DNA from: Sphingomonas ginsenosidivorax
GTDB lineage: Bacteria; Pseudomonadota; Alphaproteobacteria; Sphingomonadales; Sphingomonadaceae
Reading direction: 5' to 3'
Assembly: GCF_007995065.1 (NCBI RefSeq)
Contig: NZ_VOQR01000001.1
Coordinates: forward strand, 127,001 to 191,000
Length of the DNA stretch: 64,000 nt
Position 1 is the first letter of the stretch, and every line of letters begins with the position of its first letter. The translations under genes and the position numbers were made by a program. Below the pieces are notes generated by a model, which did no database searches, was not told where the DNA came from, and worked only from the letters and a program-made list of their open reading frames with translations. Shown here piece after piece: positions 42,449 to 50,832 of this stretch.

Positions 42449-44473
42449 CTAAGCGTCGATATGGGGCAGGGTGAAGCGGAAGACCGCGCCGCCCGCCGGG
42501 CCGTTGGCGGCGGTCAGCACGCCGCCATGCGCCTCGATGATGCGGCGCGAGATCGACAGGCCCAGGCCCATGCCCGTCGTCCCCTTGGTCGTGAAGAACG
42601 GCATGCCGAGCTGCTCGATCATCGCGGCGTCGATGCCGGGTCCGGTATCGGCGACGCTGAACGCCACCGTCTCGGGATCGATCAGTTCGGTCGCGATCGT
42701 GATGGTGCGGTGACCGGGCGGGCTCTTGCCCAGTTCCTCCATCGCGTTGCGCACCAGGTTGACGAACACCTGCTGGATCTGGACCCGGTCGGCGAGGATG
42801 TTCACCGCCGCCGGATCGAGATCGTAGACCAGCTGGATGTCGTACCGCCCGCCGTCGAGGAAGGTGACGGCGATCGCATCGTCCAGCACCTCCGCGATCG
42901 GCTCGACGCGCATTTCGGCATCGTCGTTGCTGGCGAAGGTACGCATCCGGCGGACGATCTCGCCGGTGTGCATCGCCTGCTGCGACGCCATCCGGACCAG
43001 CGCCAGCCCGCGTTCGCGGTTCGTCTCGTCGTCGGGCAGATGCTCGAACGCGCCGAGGAAATAGACCATCGCCGCCAGCGGCTGGTTCAGTTCGTGCGCC
43101 AGCCCCGCCGCCATCTCGCCCATCGCGCTCAACCGTGCGACGTGGAGCAGTTCGCTCCGCATCGAGGCGAGGCGTTCCTCGTTCGCCAGGCGCTCGGAAA
43201 TGTCCTTCCAGAAGCCGGTAAAGAGGCGGTTCGGTCCGACCTGAAGGTCGCCCAGCCACAGCTCGACCGGGATCATCGTACCGTCGCGCCGGCGCGCGTA
43301 CAGCGGTCGGGTGCCATCCGACATCTCGCGGACGCCGGTGGCCAGGTAGCGCGTGACGTAGGCCGCGATCGAGTTGCGATCCGGACCGGACGACAGGATC
43401 TCGACGCTGCAGCCGATCACGTCCTTGGCGGCATGGCCGAAGATGCGCTCGGCCGAGGCGCTGAACGCCTTGATCACGCCCCGCGCATCGAACACCACCA
43501 GCGCGGACGGCACGGTCTTCAGGATCGATTGCAGCAGTTCGTGCTGTTCGAGCAGCTCGGCTTCGCGCTCGCTGCGGATCGCGGTGGTCGCCTCGGCCAG
43601 CGCCACGTGCTCGGCCGACACCATCGTCATCGACCACAGCATCAGCGCCGAGAAGATGGCGATGTTGCAGCCCGCGATGAAGATGTCGGCGATCAGCGTG
43701 GGGAGTATCTCGGCCGAGATCGTGAAGATGTCGAACAGCGCGATGAGCGCCGGGACCATCATCACCAGCGGGAAGGCGCGCCGGAACATCCTGCCGGGCG
43801 TGGCGCCGAGCGCGAGGATGTCCGACCAGCCGTACCGGCCGCGCCACAGCAACAGCCCGATCCCGATCGGTATCGCCTGTGCGATCGGCAGCAAGGCGGG
43901 CAGCATGGCCTGCGATGCGGCATCCTCCGCATCGACCTGGGTCACCACGGCCACACCGGCGACGATCGATACGCCCATCGCCACGCTGACGAGGGCGACG
44001 ATCGCCCAGGTGGCGCCGCGGCCGCTGCGGTTGATGATCGCGGTGGCGAGCGTGAGCATGCCCAGCGTGGCGACGGTGATCACGCCGACGGGCTTGAACT
44101 GGTCGATCAGCGCCGTCGCCTGCGGCCGACCCAGCACGAGCGCGATCAGCGATCCGGTCGCGAACCGCGTACCCAGCGAGATGCGGAACACGGCGAGCGC
44201 GATGATGAATACCGGGACCGCGAGCAACACCCGCCGCATCATCCCCCACCCCCGCACCCCCCCCAACCCCGCCCCCGCGAGCGCCATATAGGCAAGCAAT
44301 GCCAAGGGGTTGGCCGCATGGCCGGCGTTGGCATACCCTTCGGGCAGAGAATAGCCGTTCCAGCGGGCCAGTAGGCCGGCGCCCCCGAGAACGATCGCAA
44401 GAAGAGCGTAGGGCTCGGTTCGGACGATACCGGACATCGGGGCGGCGGTAACCTGTGTAGAATGTTGCCCCAT
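42449..44473 (-). CDS. FixL-like membrane histidine kinase without the haem His
   Basis: 674 aa. About eight membrane helices occupy residues 20-285. A PAS domain follows (about 310-435) that resembles FixL in sequence (RRDGTMIPVELWLGDLQ, then LFTGFWKDISERL), then HisKA with phospho-His H460 (SAMGEMAAGLAHELNQPLAAM) and an HATPase with VNLVRNAMEEL and GMGLGLSIS. Compared with remembered FixL sequence (PDRxRHDxYISRY), the haem-ligating His is replaced here by Ile (PDRNSIAAYVTRY, I369). Oxygen sensing by haem is therefore unlikely. The large membrane part is probably the sensor. Confidence 0.88.
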   Translation of the reverse strand: MGQHSTQVTAAPMSGIVRTEPYALLAIVLGGAGLLARWNGYSLPEGYANAGHAANPLALLAYMALAGAGLGGVRGWGMMRRVLLAVPVFIIALAVFRISLGTRFATGSLIALVLGRPQATALIDQFKPVGVITVATLGMLTLATAIINRSGRGATWAIVALVSVAMGVSIVAGVAVVTQVDAEDAASQAMLPALLPIAQAIPIGIGLLLWRGRYGWSDILALGATPGRMFRRAFPLVMMVPALIALFDIFTISAEILPTLIADIFIAGCNIAIFSALMLWSMTMVSAEHVALAEATTAIRSEREAELLEQHELLQSILKTVPSALVVFDARGVIKAFSASAERIFGHAAKDVIGCSVEILSSGPDRNSIAAYVTRYLATGVREMSDGTRPLYARRRDGTMIPVELWLGDLQVGPNRLFTGFWKDISERLANEERLASMRSELLHVARLSAMGEMAAGLAHELNQPLAAMVYFLGAFEHLPDDETNRERGLALVRMASQQAMHTGEIVRRMRTFASNDDAEMRVEPIAEVLDDAIAVTFLDGGRYDIQLVYDLDPAAVNILADRVQIQQVFVNLVRNAMEELGKSPPGHRTITIATELIDPETVAFSVADTGPGIDAAMIEQLGMPFFTTKGTTGMGLGLSISRRIIEAHGGVLTAANGPAGGAVFRFTLPHIDA

Positions 44474-44920
44474 CGCCGCCGCTAATACACCCAGAATGGT
44501 TTTGAATCGTCTTGTCCGAATGATACTGACTAATAACCCAAATTATAAATTCCTATATAATGTACTTTAGTATAATTTGCGTTGGGCGAAATTGCCGTAG
44601 TTGTCGGGCGTCGTCCCGACCTGTCAAATTGTCTGCCCGCGTCTAGGTGTCGGATATATCTCGCAAGGCGAGGTCCGCGGCAGGATGGGGCAACGGTCGT
44701 CGAGCCCGAATAGCGCAAAGGCGATGGCAGTACCGCGATTGCCATGATCGCGGCAGCGGTCTCTGCTCGACGTCTGCCTTCCCTATTCTGGCGAGCATCC
44801 CGTCTCTGCCGATCCTCTAGTCTATAATGACCTGAGTGCTTCGGGATGTTCAACGGAAAGCCCCGCGGACGCGGTCTCGGGTCCTTCCAGGAATAGAGGT
44901 TCGAGAGCCGGCGGGGTGTC
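44474..44920. promoter_or_regulatory. AT-rich divergent promoter region
   Basis: 447 bases between the kinase gene (minus) and the GGDEF-EAL gene (plus). The stretch 44520-44590 is strikingly AT-rich for this genome and holds several TATAAT hexamers: plus strand at 44556-44561 (followed by G) and 44571-44576, minus strand at 44542-44547. Another box lies at 44823-44828. The open frames in the region have Arg/Pro-rich shadow composition and are not believed. Confidence 0.5.
44823..44828 (+). promoter_or_regulatory. TATAATG -10 box before the GGDEF-EAL gene
   Basis: CTAGTCTATAATGACC, 93 bases before the ATG at 44921. It belongs to the island's repeated box and lacks a clear -35. Confidence 0.5.
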
Positions 44921-47068
44921 ATGAAAAGTATCGGAACAGCGCTCGTCAGAATCCAGGTGCTGGGGTTTGTCCTGTATGGCCTGATGACGTGCGGCGTCCT
45001 GTCGGCGATCTACGTGTCGCGCAGCGCGAACCTGCAGCACGAACGGCACATGCAAAGCCTGGTCACGGCCCGGCAGATCGCCGCTATCCTGTCCGACCAG
45101 CACCTCGCCGAAGCCGAACTGGTCCTCCATCCCGACCCGCGGAGCGGCGCGATCGTCCTGCGCAACACCCAGGCCGTCGACGCCAGGATCGCGGCGCTGA
45201 AAGCGCTCGCCGACGGGCCGGCTGCCGCCGCCGATGTCGCGGGGTTCGAACGGTCCTGGGACCGGTACAGGACCAACGCCCGGCAATGGCTGGCGTCGGA
45301 GACGGCGCTGGCGCAGCGGGCGTCGCAATCGGAACGATCCAGCATCTACCGGGCGCGGCTGAAGGTCGCGCATCGTGACATGGATGCGGCCATCGACACG
45401 CTCGCGACTGGGCTGATGCACTCGTCCAAGACCATGGAGGACAGGGCCAAGTTCAACGGCGAGATGATCATCCTCGCGCTGTTCGTTCTGAGCGTCCTTG
45501 GCGCGGTCCTGAAACTGCTGTTGTTGCGATACGTCCGCGAAGAGGTCGTCGGTCCGCTGACCGACATCACCCGGTCGCTGTCCGATCTGGCCGCAGGCGA
45601 TCTCGATGTCGCGGTCGGCGGCGGCGAGCGCGACGACGAGGTCGGTGCGCTGGTGCGGGCGCTCGAGATCTTCCGCCGGCGCGCGCGCGAACTCGAAGTC
45701 GCGCATTGCCAGACGCGCGAGGCGCAGGCGCATGCCGACAGCCTGGCGCGGAACGATATTCTCACCGGGCTTCCCAACCGCCGGCAGTTCGTCGATTCGC
45801 TGATGCGCGCGACGCAGGATCCCGCCGCGCGCTGCGCCGTCCTGCTGATAGACCTCAAGCGCTTCAAGCCGATCAACGAGATCCACGGGTACGAAACCGG
45901 CGACATGGTGCTGTGCGAACTGGCCGACCGGTTCGTTCGCCACCGGAACGACCTCGGCGTCATCTCGCGACTGGGGGGGGACGAGTTCGCCGTCGTGGTT
46001 CCGATCCGCGAGGGCACCGACGACGCGGTGGCGGCAGGACAGCGGATCCGCGACATCGTGGTGCAGCCGATCGACATCGCCGGGTCCAGGCTCGAAGTCG
46101 GCGCGACCATCGGCGTCGCGCTCTATCCGCAGGACGGCGCCAACCCCTCCGCACTGCTGCGCGCCGCCGGTCTCGCGCTGTACCGCGCCAAGCAGGAACC
46201 CGGCGCGTCGTGCCAGCTCTTCGAACAATCGATGCAGGACCGTGCGCAGCACCGCGCATTCATCGATACGGAACTGCGGCGCGCGATCGCGGATGGCGAG
46301 ATCCGGCCCTATTACCAGCCGCTCGTCGGCATCGAATGTGGCGAGGTGGTCGGCTTCGAGATCCTCGCCCGCTGGCATCACCCGACCCGCGGGATCATCA
46401 TGCCCGACCAGTTCATCGCGGCGGCGGACGAACGCGGCCTGCTGACCGACATGACCTACCAGATCTTCCGCCGCGCCTGCGAGGATGCGCGACCCTGGCC
46501 GTCGAACCTCACCTTGTCGTTGAACCTCGCGCCCAGCCAGCTGAGCGATCCGCTGCTCGCCGCACGGTTGAAGGCGATCCTTGACCAGACCGGGATATCG
46601 CCTTCCCGGATCGAGATCGAGGTGACCGAGAATGCGCTGATCACCGATCTCGATGCGACCAAGACGCTGCTGCTCGCGCTGCGCGATCTCGGCATGACGA
46701 TATCGCTCGACGATTTCGGCACCGGCTATGCCAGCCTCTACCAGCTGCGCGACCTGAAGTTCGACAAGATCAAGATCGACCGGTCGTTCGTCGAGCGGAT
46801 CGAGCGGATGAAGCAGGAAGGCGAGGGCAACATCCTCGTCCGCGCGATGATCAGCCTCGGCAAGAGCCTGGGCCTATCGACGACCGCGGAAGGCATACAG
46901 GATCCCGAACAGCTCGCCAGCCTCGCCGACTGGGGCTGCGACTTCGGGCAGGGCTATCTGTTCGGCAAGGCGATGACCGCGGCGCAGGCGGGCCAGTTCG
47001 TGATGAAGAACAGCGCGACCCTGCACCGTCATTCGGCAACCGGTCCGATCGCGAACACCGCGCGCTGA
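44921..47068 (+). CDS. HAMP-GGDEF-EAL membrane protein (c-di-GMP turnover)
   Basis: 715 aa. Membrane helices lie at about 10-32 and 185-205 with a 150-residue periplasmic helical domain between, then HAMP (VVGPLTDITRSLSDLAAGDLD). The GGDEF domain is intact (LTGLPNRRQF, then RLGGDEFAVVV). In the EAL domain the name motif is EIL (FEILARWHHP), but NLAPSQ, TENALI, DDFGTGYASL, KIDRSFV and AEGIQ are retained. It may therefore both make and degrade c-di-GMP, or the GGDEF may be regulatory. It is encoded beside chemotaxis and flagellar genes. Confidence 0.92.
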   Translation: MKSIGTALVRIQVLGFVLYGLMTCGVLSAIYVSRSANLQHERHMQSLVTARQIAAILSDQHLAEAELVLHPDPRSGAIVLRNTQAVDARIAALKALADGPAAAADVAGFERSWDRYRTNARQWLASETALAQRASQSERSSIYRARLKVAHRDMDAAIDTLATGLMHSSKTMEDRAKFNGEMIILALFVLSVLGAVLKLLLLRYVREEVVGPLTDITRSLSDLAAGDLDVAVGGGERDDEVGALVRALEIFRRRARELEVAHCQTREAQAHADSLARNDILTGLPNRRQFVDSLMRATQDPAARCAVLLIDLKRFKPINEIHGYETGDMVLCELADRFVRHRNDLGVISRLGGDEFAVVVPIREGTDDAVAAGQRIRDIVVQPIDIAGSRLEVGATIGVALYPQDGANPSALLRAAGLALYRAKQEPGASCQLFEQSMQDRAQHRAFIDTELRRAIADGEIRPYYQPLVGIECGEVVGFEILARWHHPTRGIIMPDQFIAAADERGLLTDMTYQIFRRACEDARPWPSNLTLSLNLAPSQLSDPLLAARLKAILDQTGISPSRIEIEVTENALITDLDATKTLLLALRDLGMTISLDDFGTGYASLYQLRDLKFDKIKIDRSFVERIERMKQEGEGNILVRAMISLGKSLGLSTTAEGIQDPEQLASLADWGCDFGQGYLFGKAMTAAQAGQFVMKNSATLHRHSATGPIANTAR

Positions 47069-47155
47069 ACCGCCCGCGGTCTGCGCAACCACCGGACACT
47101 ATCGCGAAACAGGCAAGAATCGATCCCTCGCGAACGGCGTCGGACAATTCGCGTC

Positions 47156-47161
47156 TAAAAT
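47156..47161 (+). promoter_or_regulatory. TAAAATG -10-like box before the chemoreceptor
   Basis: CGCGTCTAAAATGAAT, close to the island's box with one mismatch. It overlaps the surroundings of the upstream ATG at 47164, so the start at 47206 is more plausible. Confidence 0.4.
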
Positions 47162-47205
47162 GAATGTGCAACGGCCTTCGGGCTAGTCTCCGAAAGATCC
47201 AGACA

Positions 47206-48588
47206 ATGATGACATGGTATCGTGAAACGGCTCCCATCCGGCAGAAACTGTTCGTGACGTTCTGCATCATGACGGCCCTGGTCGCACTCGGCGCGATCGG
47301 CGCTGCGCTGGCGACATCGTTCAGCGGGCTCGTCGCCGGCGTCGGCGTGGCGGCGGTCATGGCCGCACTGTCCGCGGTGGTGGGCGCCTGGTGCCGCACC
47401 GCGATCGCCGATCCGTACGTGACGACCGTCGTCCGCATGGAGGGGCTTGCTGCCGGCGATCTGGCGAGCCCGATCCAGTTCACGCACTATGGCGATTGCG
47501 TCGGCCGGCTGACCAAGGCGATGTTCACCTTCCGCGACCTGGCGGTCCAGATGGACAAGTCGAGCGAGCAGAAGATCGTCGTCGACACGGTCTCGCACCA
47601 TCTCGAGCAACTGTCGGCGGGCGACCTGATGGCCGAGATCGAGATGGAATTTCCCGAGGAATATCTCGCGCTGAAGACCAACTTCAACGCCGCACTCGAC
47701 AGCCTGCGCGCGCTCATCACGTCGGTCAGCGACGGCGCCGCGACGATCCGCACCGGCTCCAGCGAGATCGCGCAGGCGTCCGAGGATCTGGCCCGCCGTA
47801 CCGAAGGCAATGCCGCCAGCCTGGAGGAGACCGCGGCCGCGGTGACGCAGATGGACGGTCGCCTCAAGGCAACGGCGGTTGCCGCGCAGAGCACCGTCGG
47901 GCGCGCCGACCAGGCGATCGAGACCGTCGGCAGCGGCCGCGCGGTCGCCGCAGAGGCGGTGCAGTCGATGGGCCGGGTCTCGGAAAGCGCCAAGGGCATC
48001 GACAGCGTGATCGAGGGGCTCGACAAGATCGCGTTCCAGACGCGCGTTCTGGCGATGAACGCCGCGGTCGAGGCGGGGCGTGCGGGCGATGCCGGTCGCG
48101 GCTTCGCGGTGGTCGCCGATCTCGTCTCGGCGCTGGCGATGCGCGCGGAGGAGGAAGCCAAGCGCGCGCGTGACCAGCTGACCGCGACCCAGTCCGAGAT
48201 CGTGATCGCGGTAAAGGCGGTCCAGAAGGTCGATGGCGCGCTGGAGGGTATCTCGGGCGACGTCGGGCAGGTCCACGAGCTGCTGGCGACGATCGCGACC
48301 GACAACCAGGCCCAGTCCGCCGCGATCACCCAGATCTCGTCGGCGATCCGCGCGATGGACGAATCGACGCAGCAGAACGCCGCGATGGTCGAGGAAACCT
48401 CGGCGGCGGCGCGCAACCTGAGCGGCGAGGTCGGCGCACTGACCGAGGCGGCCAATCGCTTCACGATCCGCAGCACGGGCGTACGGGCCAAGGTCCGCAG
48501 TGCGTTCGGCACGGGGGACTTCACACCCAACGCAGCCGCCGCGGCACGCCCCCTGCCATCCGCCGCCGTCCCCGCGCTGCTGCGCTAG
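47206..48588 (+). CDS. Methyl-accepting chemotaxis protein with minimal periplasmic domain
   Basis: About 460 aa from the paired ATG at 47206 (MMTWYRETAP); an in-frame ATG at 47164 is less likely because it sits on the promoter box. Two membrane helices follow each other almost directly (FVTFCIMTALVALGAIGAAL, then VAAVMAALSAVVGAW), so there is no external ligand domain. HAMP-like segments (MEGLAAGDLASPI, then LEQLSAGDLMAEI) precede a signalling hairpin, DKIAFQTRVLAMNAAVEAGRAGDAGRGFAVVADLV. It is likely to sense membrane or cytoplasmic cues. It lies between two GGDEF-EAL genes on the same strand. Confidence 0.9.
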   Translation: MMTWYRETAPIRQKLFVTFCIMTALVALGAIGAALATSFSGLVAGVGVAAVMAALSAVVGAWCRTAIADPYVTTVVRMEGLAAGDLASPIQFTHYGDCVGRLTKAMFTFRDLAVQMDKSSEQKIVVDTVSHHLEQLSAGDLMAEIEMEFPEEYLALKTNFNAALDSLRALITSVSDGAATIRTGSSEIAQASEDLARRTEGNAASLEETAAAVTQMDGRLKATAVAAQSTVGRADQAIETVGSGRAVAAEAVQSMGRVSESAKGIDSVIEGLDKIAFQTRVLAMNAAVEAGRAGDAGRGFAVVADLVSALAMRAEEEAKRARDQLTATQSEIVIAVKAVQKVDGALEGISGDVGQVHELLATIATDNQAQSAAITQISSAIRAMDESTQQNAAMVEETSAAARNLSGEVGALTEAANRFTIRSTGVRAKVRSAFGTGDFTPNAAAAARPLPSAAVPALLR

Positions 48589-48607
48589 CATCGGGACCGA
48601 CAAAGGG

Positions 48608-48655
48608 GCGCTTGCGGGGCGCGGCAACACCCGGCTCGCCGCGCCCCGCAAGCGC
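48608..48655. terminator. 18-bp perfect inverted repeat, probable terminator-type hairpin
   Basis: gcgcttgcggggcgcggc (48608-48625) pairs completely with 48638-48655 across a 12-base loop, just after the chemoreceptor stop. No T-tract follows on the plus strand, so it may be a transcript-end or processing hairpin rather than a classic intrinsic terminator. Confidence 0.5.
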
Positions 48656-48735
48656 ATCGCGCCCGCCTCGTACCGCCGGCGTGCGCCTCTCAGTCGCCCG
48701 GCCGGGTCCGCCGAGAGGCATACAGGGATGTGACG

Positions 48736-50802
48736 ATGGTTCGGCAATTCGGGGCATGGCTGAGGTTCGCGACCGATCCCGGTATCGTCATCGCGCAATA
48801 TGGCGAGCTGCGCCGCCAGAACCCGATGCTCTACGCGCTGCTCGTCATCACGGCGCTGGCCGTATCCGTCACCCATCACGCCTATGCGCCGACCTGGCTC
48901 ACCGTCGGCGGGACCGGTCTGCTGATCGCGGTCTGCGTCGCACGGATGATCTACTGGCTGGCCTTTGCCGAGCAGGTCGAGACGATCACGGTCGAGCGCG
49001 CGCGAAGCGTGCTGCGCAGGACGATGGTATCCGCCGCGGTGGCCGCGTCCGCCTTCCTGGTCTGGGCCGCGCTGCTCGATCAATATGGCGGACCGCTCGA
49101 ACATGCGCGGATCGCCGTCTTTACCGCGGTCACCGTGATCGGCTGCATCTTCTGCCTGGTCTACGTGCCCCAGGTGGCGTTGCTGGTGCACGTCATCGTC
49201 ACCGTCTCGGTGCTCGCCTATTACCTGTGGCTGGGCGACGCGGTGATGATCGCGATCGCCTTCAACTTCATGCTGGTGACGTCGGTGACGTTGCGGGTGC
49301 TGTTCACCAGCTTCGACCGGTTTGCCGAGCTGATCCGCTCGCAGGCGAGCCTCGCGGCGCAACAGTCGGAGGCGGAGCGGCTCGGCCTCGACAATGCCCG
49401 GCTGGCGCTGACCGACGTCCTGACCGGCCTGCCCAACCGCCGGTACTTCTTCGCCCGCCTCGACGAGGTCCTGCGCGAGCACCAGGCGACCGGCCAGCGG
49501 TTCGCGGTCGGGGTGTTTGACCTCGACCGGTTCAAGCCGATCAACGACACCTATGGCCACATCGTCGGCGACCGCCTGCTCGTCGAGGTCGGGCGACGGC
49601 TCGCCGATTTCACGCGCCAGGACGCGATCATCGCGCGGCTCGGCGGCGACGAGTTCGGGCTGATCGTCCAGAGCGACATCGCCGATGTCGGTGCGACCGG
49701 ACAGCGGATCTGCAACCTCCTGTCGCAGCCGTTCGAGATCAACGACAACCGCCTGACGATCGGCTGCTCGGGGGGGCTGGCGATCTACCCCGACGCCGGC
49801 ACGACCGCGAACGCGCTGTTCGATCGTTCCGACTATGCGCTCTACAACGTCAAGTCGCAGCGCCGCGGGGGATGCGCCCTGTTCTCGAGCGAGCAGGAAA
49901 TGCGGATCCGATCCGATCGCGCGGCAGAGGCCGCACTCCAGTCGGCCGATCTCCATGCCGAACTCCACGTCGTCTTCCAGCCGCTGATGTGCCTCGACAC
50001 CATGACGATCGTCGGCGTCGAGGCGCTCGGCCGCTGGACCAGCCCGCTGGTCGGGGTGGTGGCGCCCGACCGCTTCGTCGCGATGGCCGAGCGCGTCGGG
50101 CTCATCAACCAGATCACGCTCATCCTGTTTCGCAAGACACTGGCGAGCCTCGCGGTCCTGCCCCGGGCGATCGGCCTGTCGTTCAATCTCTCGGCGCACG
50201 ACATCGTCTCGACGGAGACCGTCGACCAGCTGATCGACGCGATCGAGCAGGAGGGGGCCGATCCCTCGCGCATCACGTTCGAACTGACCGAGACCGCGCT
50301 GATGCGCAATTTCGACGCGGCGATCATCGCGATCGACCGGCTGCGCGCGCTGGGGATCAGGATCGCGCTCGACGATTTCGGGACCGGCTATTCCAGCCTC
50401 AGTTCGCTCCACCGCCTCCCGCTCGACAAGGTCAAGGTCGATCGGAGTTTCGTCGCGCGGATGGACGACGATCCCGGCAGCAAGATCATCACGGCGATCC
50501 TGGGGCTGTGCACCACGCTCCACCTCACCTGCATCATCGAGGGGATCGAGACCGAGCGGCAGTTTCGCGAGGTCCGCCGTCTGGGGTACCGGATCGGGCA
50601 GGGCTATCTGCTCGGCAGCGCGATGACGATGCCCGCGCTCCTGTCATGGCTCGCGCGAGGAAGCGGCGGCAACCGCTATGCCTGCCCTACGCCGGTGGAG
50701 CGCGAACCGGGTGGCGAGGGGATGAGGCCGGCGCCGCCCTCGCTGCGCTCGCGCAGGGCACGGCCGCGGCGGCAATCGACGCCGGACCTGAGTACTACGT
50801 AA
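48736..50802 (+). CDS. Membrane GGDEF-EAL protein (c-di-GMP turnover)
   Basis: About 688 aa from ATG 48736 (AGGGA 8 bases ahead; a GTG at 48730 is also possible). Five or six membrane helices fill residues 30-190, resembling a MASE-type sensor. GGDEF is intact (RLGGDEFGLIV, LTGLPNRRYFF). The EAL domain is complete: EALGRWTS, FNLSAHD, TETALM, DDFGTGYSSL and KVDRSFV; IEGIETERQ supplies the last Glu. Both activities are possible. A C-terminal Arg/Pro tail of about 50 residues is low-complexity. Confidence 0.9.
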   Translation: MVRQFGAWLRFATDPGIVIAQYGELRRQNPMLYALLVITALAVSVTHHAYAPTWLTVGGTGLLIAVCVARMIYWLAFAEQVETITVERARSVLRRTMVSAAVAASAFLVWAALLDQYGGPLEHARIAVFTAVTVIGCIFCLVYVPQVALLVHVIVTVSVLAYYLWLGDAVMIAIAFNFMLVTSVTLRVLFTSFDRFAELIRSQASLAAQQSEAERLGLDNARLALTDVLTGLPNRRYFFARLDEVLREHQATGQRFAVGVFDLDRFKPINDTYGHIVGDRLLVEVGRRLADFTRQDAIIARLGGDEFGLIVQSDIADVGATGQRICNLLSQPFEINDNRLTIGCSGGLAIYPDAGTTANALFDRSDYALYNVKSQRRGGCALFSSEQEMRIRSDRAAEAALQSADLHAELHVVFQPLMCLDTMTIVGVEALGRWTSPLVGVVAPDRFVAMAERVGLINQITLILFRKTLASLAVLPRAIGLSFNLSAHDIVSTETVDQLIDAIEQEGADPSRITFELTETALMRNFDAAIIAIDRLRALGIRIALDDFGTGYSSLSSLHRLPLDKVKVDRSFVARMDDDPGSKIITAILGLCTTLHLTCIIEGIETERQFREVRRLGYRIGQGYLLGSAMTMPALLSWLARGSGGNRYACPTPVEREPGGEGMRPAPPSLRSRRARPRRQSTPDLSTT

Positions 50803-50832
50803 CAGTCGGATACCGTGGAAGCGGCGGTCGCG

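Noticed and set aside
44530..44922. 130-aa minus-strand frame in the divergent promoter region
   Set aside because: Arg/Pro-rich, no ribosome binding site, spans AT-rich promoter DNA.
47100..50523. 1122-aa minus-strand frame opposite the chemoreceptor and GGDEF-EAL genes
   Set aside because: Asp/Arg/His-rich antisense reading; the plus strand has full, motif-complete proteins.
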